In this document: positions 1 through 5,666 of the stretch, one piece after another
Layout: every line of letters starts with the position of its first letter
Position numbering within the stretch: the first letter of the stretch is position 1
Assembly: GCA_037142915.1 (NCBI GenBank)
Contig: JBAWZR010000010.1
Span: 1-20,985 of the forward strand
Direction: 5' to 3'
Origin: JBAWZR01 sp037142915
GTDB lineage: Bacteria > Patescibacteriota > Minisyncoccia > Moranbacterales > UBA1568
Length of the DNA stretch: 20,985 nt
Program-made: the position numbers and the translations under genes
Notes under the pieces: model-generated
The model's input: the letters and a program-made list of their open reading frames with translations, nothing else
The model's database searches: none
What the model was told of the DNA's origin: nothing

Positions 1-126
1 GCCTTCCGCCCGACCAAGATTGCCGACCCCGCTCTCATTGCCCGCATCGGCACCCAGACCCTCGACCTCCACGCCATCCGCCAGTCCCTCTTGCCTTATA
101 TTGATTCTGTCGGGATTCGGGATTGA
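1..126 (+). CDS. 3' end of an unidentified plus-strand gene (partial)
   Basis: Frame 1 is open from the window edge to a TGA at 124-126 and would encode about 41 C-terminal residues, ending in LPYIDSVGIRD. Third positions up to about base 105 are strongly C/G (GCC, CGC, ACC, GAC, CTC), which looks like real coding sequence, and the composition becomes AT-rich just after the stop. The tail looks helical (LDLHAIRQSLLPYI). I do not recognise the family and there is no diagnostic motif. The minus strand is also open here, so the strand is a judgement based on codon pattern and on the stop lying at the composition change. If correct, this gene converges on the minus-strand block that fills the rest of the window. 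Confidence 0.45.
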   Translation, partial: AFRPTKIADPALIARIGTQTLDLHAIRQSLLPYIDSVGIRD

Positions 127-155
127 CTTTTTGAAAAATAAAACCAAAAACTACC

Positions 156-188
156 TGTCATTGCGAGCGAAGCGCGGCAATCCCTCTC
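156..188. repeat. REP-like repeat, left arm of inverted pair 1
   Basis: Begins TGTCATTGCGAG and ends GGCAATCCC around a short variable core. Its outer 11 bases (156-166) are the exact reverse complement of 601-611, and 176-184 is the exact reverse complement of 566-574. The same TGTCATTGCGAG...GGCAATC design recurs at 13203-13240. Confidence 0.8.
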
Positions 189-238
189 TAAAAAATAAAA
201 ACGCGCTGAAGTGGTGTGTTACCGCTCCAGCGCAAATC

Positions 239-439
239 TCAAAAATCAAAATAATCCCTTTCATCTTCATCCTCGTCTGATTCTAAAAGTTTCAAAAATT
301 CAGAATCAAACATCAATTCAAGTTTTGAGAGACCAATACCTTCTGATTTTGGTTGAGACTCTCGCATTTCTATAAAATGGACAAACTTATCTATGAACTC
401 ATCCAAAAGATTAATTAGACCTAAATAACTTATTTTCAT
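239..439 (-). CDS. Small acidic protein of unknown function (66 aa)
   Basis: The ORF is open further upstream, but the ATG at 439 is chosen because a strong SD (GAGGAG) sits 7 bases before it. No comparable site precedes the upstream ATG at 541. The 66-residue product begins MKISYLGLINLLDEFIDKF and has an amphipathic N-terminal half. It ends in a very acidic tail (LLESDEDEDERDYFDF). There is no signal peptide, transmembrane segment or recognised domain. The gene lies alone between two inverted REP-like repeats (156-188 and 566-611), and the helicase terminator separates it from the gene upstream. The SD and clean start argue that it is real; the small size and lack of a family keep confidence moderate. 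It could be an acidic regulator or antitoxin-like protein, but nothing in the sequence shows that. Confidence 0.5.
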   Translation of the reverse strand: MKISYLGLINLLDEFIDKFVHFIEMRESQPKSEGIGLSKLELMFDSEFLKLLESDEDEDERDYFDF

Positions 440-565
440 TTGTCTTCTCCTCGTTCTTGTTAGTCTTCCCTCAGCGAGATTGTCCCGCTGATAAGACACT
501 TTAATATACACCCATAACCAACTTCTGTCAATCCCAGTCAAAAAAAGTTCTTCCCTTCTAAAAAC

Positions 566-611
566 GGGATTGCCACCCCAGCCCTTCGCGAAGAGCTGGG
601 TCGCAATGACA
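566..611. repeat. REP-like repeat, right arm of inverted pair 1
   Basis: Reads GGGATTGCC, then an internal hairpin of about 26 bases (CCAGCCCTTCGCGAAGAGCTGG), then TCGCAATGACA. It is the inverted partner of 156-188 at both its outer and inner ends. About 380 bases including the 66-aa ORF lie between the arms, unlike the ~35-base spacers of the other two pairs. Confidence 0.8.
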
Positions 612-639
612 GGAAGTTTTAAGCTTTCATTTTCAGTGC

Positions 640-673
640 AAAAAAATCCCCCGTTTTACAGGGGGATTTTTTT
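640..673. terminator. Bidirectional intrinsic terminator after the helicase gene
   Basis: A7-TCCCCC-GTTTTACA-GGGGGA-T7: a perfect 13-bp stem including the A/T runs, with an 8-base loop. It lies 30 bases beyond the helicase stop. The T-tracts on both strands mean it could also stop plus-strand transcription. Confidence 0.9.
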
Positions 674-703
674 ATACTTATACCGAGAGTGTACAACAGG
701 TGC

Positions 704-2026
704 TTAGTAGCGCTCGATGAAGGTGTAAGCGTGGCCGGACTTGTTGCCACGACCGGTACGACCGATACGGTGAATATAATCCTCGTACGCCATCGGGAGA
801 TCGTAGTTGATCACGTGTGTGATATTATCGATATCCAATCCACGAGCGGCCACATCGGTCGCCACGAGAATACGCATCCGATCATCACGAAACGCCGTGA
901 GTGACCGTTGGCGCTGACCTTGTGAGAGATCACCGTGGATGGAACCGGCGGCAAACCCACGGGCATCAAGCAACTTCCCGAGTTTCTCGGCGCTGTGTTT
1001 CATTTGCACGAAAATCAGCACCTTCTTAAACTCAGGTTTCATCAACATCTCGTGGAGGAGTTCGAACTTTTCGTCGGAACGAGCGACATACACCACATCC
1101 TGATTGACGTTTTCTGCCGTGGCACGCGACTTGATGGTCACGGTCACTGGGTTATTCAAAAACTTGAGCGCCAATCCCCGGGTCGTGGGATCCATCGTCG
1201 CGGAAAAGAACATCGACTGACGTTCCGTGTGCACGAGCGACAAGAGGTGTCTGATGTCGGCGATAAAGCCCATATCCAGCATCCGATCGACTTCATCGAG
1301 GACGACATTGTTACAGTGCGAGATATCGAGATAGCCCCGTTCGATGAGGTCCTTCAAACGTCCCGGCGTACCAATGACGAAAGCCGGCTTACGACGAAGA
1401 TCCGCAATCTGACGATCCATATGCGCTCCACCAATACACAGAGCCGAACGCAAACCTGAGCCTTGTGCGAAGAGCACGAGTTCGTCTTGGATCTGCACTG
1501 CCAATTCGCGCGTCGGCACGATGATGATGGCAGACTGTTTTTGCTTGCCTTCGAAAACCTTGTGAATAAGTGGAAGCAAAAACGCAGCGGTCTTGCCTGT
1601 ACCCGTATTGGCAATGCCAATCACGTCACGTCCTTTGAGGATATGCGGGATGCTGCCATCCTGAATCGGTGTCGGGTGAATATAATCGCGCTTGGCGATA
1701 TTCTCCTTGAGTTTCGGATGAATCTCAAAGTCGACAAATCGGTGTTCTGGCTGGAACGGTTCGGTATCGACGGTTTGAATCGCCTTGCGCACGAACAAAG
1801 TTGGATCGTAGCTGGGCCGCTTACGGTTCCCACCTGAACGACGTCCTCCGCGTGCATCGCTCATCGGAGCACCGGAAAAACGACTTCGCACCTTATTATT
1901 GGAAGACCTTGTGGCGAATGGCTTATCCGATCGCTCTGAAAACGCCTGCTTGGAACGCTGACCCACAGCTTGTGAACTGCGGCGCGCACCCTGACTTCGT
2001 TGAAACATTGAGTTATTCTTAAACAA
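704..2026 (-). CDS. DEAD-box family ATP-dependent RNA helicase (RhlE-like)
   Basis: A cytoplasmic ATP-dependent RNA-unwinding enzyme, 440 aa, of the kind used in RNA decay or ribosome assembly. The helicase motifs appear in order: Q motif PTPIQ (about 118-122), Walker A ANTGTGKT (139-146), PTREL (171-175), TPGRL (220-224), motif II DEVD (244-247), SAT (275-277), ATDVAARGLD (389-398) and HRIGRTGRG (419-427). Motif II is DEVD rather than DEAD, a conservative change. Residues 1-75 form an Arg/Ser/Gly-rich, probably disordered extension, whereas many RhlE-type proteins have their basic tail at the C-terminus. The start is a TTG at 2026, chosen because AAGGA lies 6 bases upstream; the ATG at 2008 has no SD, and a stop directly precedes the TTG in frame. 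The gene has its own consensus promoter at 2178-2206 and a strong terminator at 640-673, so it is probably monocistronic. Confidence 0.93.
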   Translation of the reverse strand: MFKNNSMFQRSQGARRSSQAVGQRSKQAFSERSDKPFATRSSNNKVRSRFSGAPMSDARGGRRSGGNRKRPSYDPTLFVRKAIQTVDTEPFQPEHRFVDFEIHPKLKENIAKRDYIHPTPIQDGSIPHILKGRDVIGIANTGTGKTAAFLLPLIHKVFEGKQKQSAIIIVPTRELAVQIQDELVLFAQGSGLRSALCIGGAHMDRQIADLRRKPAFVIGTPGRLKDLIERGYLDISHCNNVVLDEVDRMLDMGFIADIRHLLSLVHTERQSMFFSATMDPTTRGLALKFLNNPVTVTIKSRATAENVNQDVVYVARSDEKFELLHEMLMKPEFKKVLIFVQMKHSAEKLGKLLDARGFAAGSIHGDLSQGQRQRSLTAFRDDRMRILVATDVAARGLDIDNITHVINYDLPMAYEDYIHRIGRTGRGNKSGHAYTFIERY

Positions 2027-2177
2027 TTATATTCCTTCTTTTTTTCCCGCTCTTGAAACGCAAAACACCTTGTGAGCAGACATTTCTTAAAAAGGAAGAA
2101 ACAACTGCTAAGATTCTCGATCTCCCGAGAACTCAATGATGATTAAAAACGCTGAAAAGAAAAGACGAGGAATCTCT
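2027..2177 (-). promoter_or_regulatory. Long helicase leader with hairpin and possible 18-aa upstream ORF
   Basis: The predicted start of transcription near 2171 leaves about 145 untranslated bases. A hairpin with a perfect 6-bp stem (TTCTCG/CGAGAA) lies at 2114-2131. A short ORF runs from ATG at 2083 to TAA at 2027-2029 (MSAHKVFCVSRAGKKEGI), its stop directly abutting the helicase TTG start. Its own SD is poor. Long leaders are known for cold-inducible RNA helicase genes elsewhere; regulation here is inference. Confidence 0.4.
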
Positions 2178-2206
2178 ATAATAGCAAAGAATAGTTCCCT
2201 TGTCAA
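2178..2206 (-). promoter_or_regulatory. Sigma70-type promoter of the helicase gene
   Basis: On the minus strand TTGACA (2206-2201), a 17-base spacer and TATTAT (2183-2178), with TGC directly before the -10 (extended form). This is the best consensus promoter in the window. The -35 box contains the TGA stop codon (2203-2205) of the upstream membrane protein gene. Confidence 0.85.
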
Positions 2207-2643
2207 TAATTTACCGAAGCAAGGCTTATCGCTGCGATAATAGTCCCGAATTCCAGCATCACACTCGCGAGTAACAAAGCATACGAAATAATCCGTTCCT
2301 GCTTCACATAGAGATACTGGGCAAGGAAAAGATTGACCGTCCAGAACAACAATCCGACTGCCGGCACCCAATACACCAGGTATGGCGCGCCAATAATATC
2401 CACACCCAAGTAGACATTGTAGTGCAGAATGATCCGATCCCGAGTCATCGAAACGAAAAAAAATAATACTCCCCAGGAGACGGCATTTAATGTCAATGAA
2501 AACCAGAAGAGATTTCGGACGATATCATTCTGCCAAAATGATTTTTCACGCGAAATATCACCGTCAACTGCCAACAACAAAGCTCTCCCTCGCCGAGGAA
2601 CAAGTCGCCCGCTTCCCGCAATTATTGTCGTTCCCCTATCCAT
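2203..2643 (-). CDS. Small integral membrane protein with HYN motif, three TM helices
   Basis: About 146 aa. Three hydrophobic segments are visible: roughly residues 44-64 (NLFWFSLTLNAVSWGVLFFF), 84-110 (including YLVYWVPAVGLLFWTVNLFL) and 118-140. The loop between the first two carries DRIILHYNVYLGVD, a motif resembling the H(Y/F)N...G.D loop of DUF1648-like proteins and of a small membrane family I associate with CPR genomes. No enzymatic residues are apparent and the function is unknown. The start is uncertain. The ATG at 2643 has no SD. A cluster of TTG codons about 20 residues in follows an AGGGAG and may be the true start, which would remove a basic segment. The gene begins 23 bases after the HTH protein, consistent with an operon, and its stop lies inside the helicase -35 box. 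Confidence 0.7.
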   Translation of the reverse strand: MDRGTTIIAGSGRLVPRRGRALLLAVDGDISREKSFWQNDIVRNLFWFSLTLNAVSWGVLFFFVSMTRDRIILHYNVYLGVDIIGAPYLVYWVPAVGLLFWTVNLFLAQYLYVKQERIISYALLLASVMLEFGTIIAAISLASVNY

Positions 2644-2666
2644 TGAAGTTGGTGTGATTTACTATT

Positions 2667-3272
2667 TTAGCGCTTCTTCACTCCTGCTACGAACCGTTTG
2701 AACTCCGGGAGTTTATTGAACACCTCTCGATGCGGCTGCTCGACCGCCTCGATCAAAAACCGATCAGTCATATTCAAACGATACTGAAATTCTTCCAGAG
2801 TCATCAGGACAAATCGAACCTCCTGTCCCACCTCCGCCTCGAGCGCAGCGACGGCTGTCTTGAGTTTTGCTCGGCTGACCGTATTGGCAACGAGTATCAT
2901 ATCGGCCTTGCTCTTGGGATAGTTAAGGAAGATTCCGCTCACCAAGATTAACCGCACATCACCGACACCACGAATCTTATGGAAAGCCTGATCATCGCTC
3001 CCGAACGAAGGTTTGGAAAACAGGGTTCGCAACTCAGGATAGAGCTCGAATTGCGGGTTAGCCGTATACATCTTTTTACCCTTGCGAGTGTGTTCGATAA
3101 CCAACTTAATTTTTTTCAATTGTCCCAAAATTTTGGTCGTATCACGCCGAGGAGCCAATGTTTTGAGAACGACATCTTCCACCAGATACTCCTTTTCACC
3201 GTTCAAAACGAATAACCGAACGATACGAGCACGGGATTTCGATCCAAACAGACATTCGAAGATTTCAGACAT
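2667..3272 (-). CDS. Winged-helix protein with degenerate nucleotidyltransferase-like domain
   Basis: The chosen start is the ATG at 3272 (MSEIFECLFGSKSRARIV), giving 201 aa; extending upstream would overlap the preceding gene. Residues about 1-75 look like an ArsR-type winged helix (GSKSRARIVRLFVLN, then a helix-turn-helix and a basic wing around TRKGKKMYTANPQF). Residues about 105-190 resemble the minimal nucleotidyltransferase (MNT) fold seen in CPR proteins with this architecture (LVSGIFLNYPKSKADMILVA, then EEFQYRLNMTDRFL). The canonical GS...DxD catalytic signature is reduced to SGIF...AD, so transferase activity is unlikely and a sensor or DNA-binding role more likely. This is inference from family resemblance. 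It is co-oriented and closely spaced with the genes on either side. Target genes are unknown. Confidence 0.72.
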   Translation of the reverse strand: MSEIFECLFGSKSRARIVRLFVLNGEKEYLVEDVVLKTLAPRRDTTKILGQLKKIKLVIEHTRKGKKMYTANPQFELYPELRTLFSKPSFGSDDQAFHKIRGVGDVRLILVSGIFLNYPKSKADMILVANTVSRAKLKTAVAALEAEVGQEVRFVLMTLEEFQYRLNMTDRFLIEAVEQPHREVFNKLPEFKRFVAGVKKR

Positions 3273-3292
3273 AACGGTATATGTTATAACGA

Positions 3293-3799
3293 TTAAACTA
3301 TTTCCCAGTGATCGAGAAAATCCTGAAACAATCCCAACGCATGCGTGGTCTCCTCTCGGGTCGGATGCCATTCAGTATCAAAAATAATCCGATTGCGGAT
3401 CTGATGCGCTTCGATTGCCTTGTCCACCGACTCGAATGACACCAATGCCATCGCATCCAAACGCTCCTGGAGATTTATCCCGGGATAACCGATTTCCTGC
3501 AAAACACGATCTGTAAATTGGTCGGCCTCCAATATCGCAAGCTTGTTTTCATTCGGATCGTTTTTCTTCAAGCGATCCAGTATGTGCTGCCATTCACGAC
3601 GGAGCGAAAGCATCGACTTTAACGGACGCTCCCCTGTGCCATAACGATTCTTGCGGATATCACCCCGCAACCCATGCACCCACAACAACAAAATGATGTC
3701 GATGAAAAGCACGGCGCAATACACGATAAGAAACCATCGAAAAAACACGACTATCGGAAGCTGTGCTAACCACGCAACGATGATTTGTACTGAATCCAT
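3293..3799 (-). CDS. Membrane-anchored protein with AHxxRNRI-type C-terminal motif
   Basis: 168 aa. An N-terminal hydrophobic region (about residues 5-43, VFFRWFLIVYCAVLFIDIIL at its core) forms one or two membrane segments. A basic stretch follows, then a helical cytoplasmic domain. The C-terminal part (LAILEADQFTDRVLQEIGYP, ERLDAM, EAHQIRNRII, then a final helix) matches from memory a widespread CPR hypothetical family. Its usual motif is AHKxRNxIxH, reminiscent of the HEPN RNase R-x4-H. Here the position of the usual histidine is occupied by Phe/Asp (RNRIIFDTEW), so any HEPN-type catalysis would be lost. The ATG at 3799 has no SD but fits a 9-base gap after gatA. Function unknown. Confidence 0.7.
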   Translation of the reverse strand: MDSVQIIVAWLAQLPIVVFFRWFLIVYCAVLFIDIILLLWVHGLRGDIRKNRYGTGERPLKSMLSLRREWQHILDRLKKNDPNENKLAILEADQFTDRVLQEIGYPGINLQERLDAMALVSFESVDKAIEAHQIRNRIIFDTEWHPTREETTHALGLFQDFLDHWEIV

Positions 3800-3808
3800 A
3801 GGTAACCG

Positions 3809-5230
3809 TTATTTCCGCTCAAACGCATCGGCGCAATTGAGCATCCCCTCTTCATCATACCACTTTGCCATCAATTGACCACCGACGGGCAATGGTTTGC
3901 CCTCTTCCGTCACCGTTCCCATTGGAAACGAAATTGCTGGCACACCCACGAGGTTGGCCGTCACCGTATAAATATCGGAGAGATACATCGTGAGCGGATC
4001 AGAAGTTTTGGCACCGATCTTGAAGGCTGGCTCGGGTGTGGTGGGCGAAAAAATAAAATCGACTTTCTCAAATGCTCGCTCGAATGATTGCCGCAACAAT
4101 TTGCGCACCGCCTGCGCTTTCTTATAATACGCATCGTAATAACCAGCACTCAGGGTATACGTACCGAGCATAATTCGCCGTTCCACTTCGGTACCAAAAC
4201 CCTCCGCTCGCGACATCCTATATATATCAAGCAGCGTTTTGGCATCTTTATCCTGCAATCCATATCGAATACCGTCAAGGCGCGCCAGATTAGAACTTAT
4301 CTCGCTGAAGATAGCGATATAATAGGTCGGCAATGCATACCGGCTCTCAGACAAATCAATCGACTCGACAATCGCCCCTTTCGAGCGAAATTTTTCCAAT
4401 GACTGCTCAATCAAAAATCTCACTCGCGTATCTAAATTCTCGGAGAGGTATTCTTTGGGCACACCGATTTTCACGCCTTTGATATCACCCGTCAAATATT
4501 GTTCATAGTATTTCCCTTCGCTCTCAGCTGTCGTCGCATCCAATCTATCGTACCCGGCGATGCGAGAGAGAACGATAGCCGCATCTTCAACCGTAGTGGC
4601 AAGTGGCCCGATCTGGTCAAAACTTGATGCCATAGCTATCAAACCCGATCGTGACACTCGACCATAAGTTGGCTTCACTCCCACCAAACCACAAAACGAT
4701 GCTGGCTGACGGATTGATCCACCCGTATCCGATCCGAGCGACCACACTGCCATATCACCCGCGACGGCCGCTGCCGAACCGCCCGATGATCCACCCGGCA
4801 CCCGCTCCAAGTCGATCGGATTATGCGTCACTTTATAAGCGCTGTTCTCGGTAGACGAACCCATGGCAAATTCATCGAGATTTGTTTTCCCGAGCATTAT
4901 GGCACCATTTTTTCGCAGATGGCTAATCACCGTCGCGTCATAGGGCGCGATATATTCTTCCAACATTTTCGAACCGGCTGTTGTTCGAACACCCGTCATC
5001 AGAATATTGTCTTTGATAGCACACGGGATACCAGTCAGCATATCAGCCTCTTCGCCAGCATCGAATTTCTTATCAACTTCAGCTGCTTGTTGCAGAGCGC
5101 TTTCTTCGAGTACGGTCAGATACGCGCCAATCTCGCCGTCTTTTGTTTTGATAGCATCAAGATATTTTTGTGTAAGTGCGACAGAAGTGATCTCGCGGTT
5201 CTTCAGTTGTTGGTGGAGTGATCGGATCAT
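3809..5230 (-). CDS. gatA: Asp-tRNA(Asn)/Glu-tRNA(Gln) amidotransferase subunit A
   Basis: GatA hydrolyses glutamine and supplies ammonia to GatB, which amidates misacylated Glu-tRNA(Gln) or Asp-tRNA(Asn) in the cytoplasm. The 473-aa product is full length for the family. The amidase-signature triad is intact: Lys73 (AIKDNI), cis-Ser148 (PGGSSGGSA) and nucleophile Ser172 (GSDTGGSIRQPA), with the same 75- and 24-residue spacings as known GatA enzymes. The start is the ATG at 5230 (MIRSLHQQLKNREI). The open frame continues upstream to 5323, but that extension would translate a palindromic repeat and does not look like GatA. No SD is present. gatC lies 142 bases upstream, with the repeat pair 5264-5358 between them. 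gatB is not in the window. Confidence 0.97.
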   Translation of the reverse strand: MIRSLHQQLKNREITSVALTQKYLDAIKTKDGEIGAYLTVLEESALQQAAEVDKKFDAGEEADMLTGIPCAIKDNILMTGVRTTAGSKMLEEYIAPYDATVISHLRKNGAIMLGKTNLDEFAMGSSTENSAYKVTHNPIDLERVPGGSSGGSAAAVAGDMAVWSLGSDTGGSIRQPASFCGLVGVKPTYGRVSRSGLIAMASSFDQIGPLATTVEDAAIVLSRIAGYDRLDATTAESEGKYYEQYLTGDIKGVKIGVPKEYLSENLDTRVRFLIEQSLEKFRSKGAIVESIDLSESRYALPTYYIAIFSEISSNLARLDGIRYGLQDKDAKTLLDIYRMSRAEGFGTEVERRIMLGTYTLSAGYYDAYYKKAQAVRKLLRQSFERAFEKVDFIFSPTTPEPAFKIGAKTSDPLTMYLSDIYTVTANLVGVPAISFPMGTVTEEGKPLPVGGQLMAKWYDEEGMLNCADAFERK

Positions 5231-5263
5231 ATATGAAAACTTAAATAGAGAAACTATCAGAGC

Positions 5264-5358
5264 TGTCATCCCCGACTCGATCGGGGATCCAGGCTGGGTT
5301 GAATTGAATGAATAAAAATGCAATTAAACCTGGATCCCGGGTCAAGCCCGGGATGACA
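5264..5358. repeat. REPIN-like inverted repeat pair between gatC and gatA
   Basis: Two 30-base arms, 5264-5293 (TGTCATCCCC...GGATCCAGG) and 5329-5358 (CCTGGATCCCGGG...GGATGACA), are inverted copies of each other with a few changes, separated by 35 bases. Each arm also contains its own small hairpin. The TGTCATCCC...GGATCCAGG type is known as a dispersed palindrome in many unrelated bacterial genomes. Confidence 0.85.
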
Positions 5359-5372
5359 CAATACTAAAACAC

Positions 5373-5660
5373 TTAAAACACAGACGGGACTGCGAGAGCA
5401 TCACCTTTTTTTCTCGGGAATTGCGCTATGATACCCTGCTTCGTTTGCGCTGGGACATCAACCAATACATCACTGCGATAGGAATTCTCCTTCCCCGTAA
5501 TCATACCGACCGAACCGACATTGGTCGTATCCGCGGTTTCTAATTCTTTGAAAAAATCCAAAACCTGTGAAAGATCGTGTTGATATTTCGTTTCTTCATC
5601 TTCAGTCAAACGGATTCGTGCCAAATCAGCGATATGGCGTATTTCTTCTTTAGATAACAT
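5373..5660 (-). CDS. gatC: Asp-tRNA(Asn)/Glu-tRNA(Gln) amidotransferase subunit C
   Basis: GatC is the small belt-like subunit that stabilises the GatA-GatB complex in transamidation of Glu-tRNA(Gln) and Asp-tRNA(Asn). The 95-aa length is standard. The N-terminal helical signature LSKEEIRHIADLARIRLTED, the following coiled region (LSQVLDFFKELETADTTNV) and the C-terminal extended part (RSDVLV...AQFPRKKGDALAVPSVF) are typical. The ATG at 5660 lies 6 bases after the ligA stop, so translation may be coupled; there is no SD. gatA follows downstream beyond a palindromic repeat. Confidence 0.95.
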   Translation of the reverse strand: MLSKEEIRHIADLARIRLTEDEETKYQHDLSQVLDFFKELETADTTNVGSVGMITGKENSYRSDVLVDVPAQTKQGIIAQFPRKKGDALAVPSVF

Positions 5661-5666
5661 ATGTTT

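Noticed and set aside
20..280. 86-aa plus-strand ORF across the left edge
   Set aside because: It is frame-shifted relative to the codon-like frame ending at 126, reads through the REP-like repeat, and is Pro/Ser/Lys-rich low-complexity sequence.
440..541. N-terminal extension of the 66-aa protein to the ATG at 541
   Set aside because: The internal ATG at 439 has a strong SD; the extension is Arg-rich and has no SD.
935..1837. Long plus-strand ORFs opposite the helicase
   Set aside because: Antisense shadows of a clear DEAD-box gene, with no SD or recognisable domain.
5231..5323. Longer GatA start at 5323
   Set aside because: The extra residues come from the palindromic repeat and do not resemble the GatA N-terminus, which begins at 5230.
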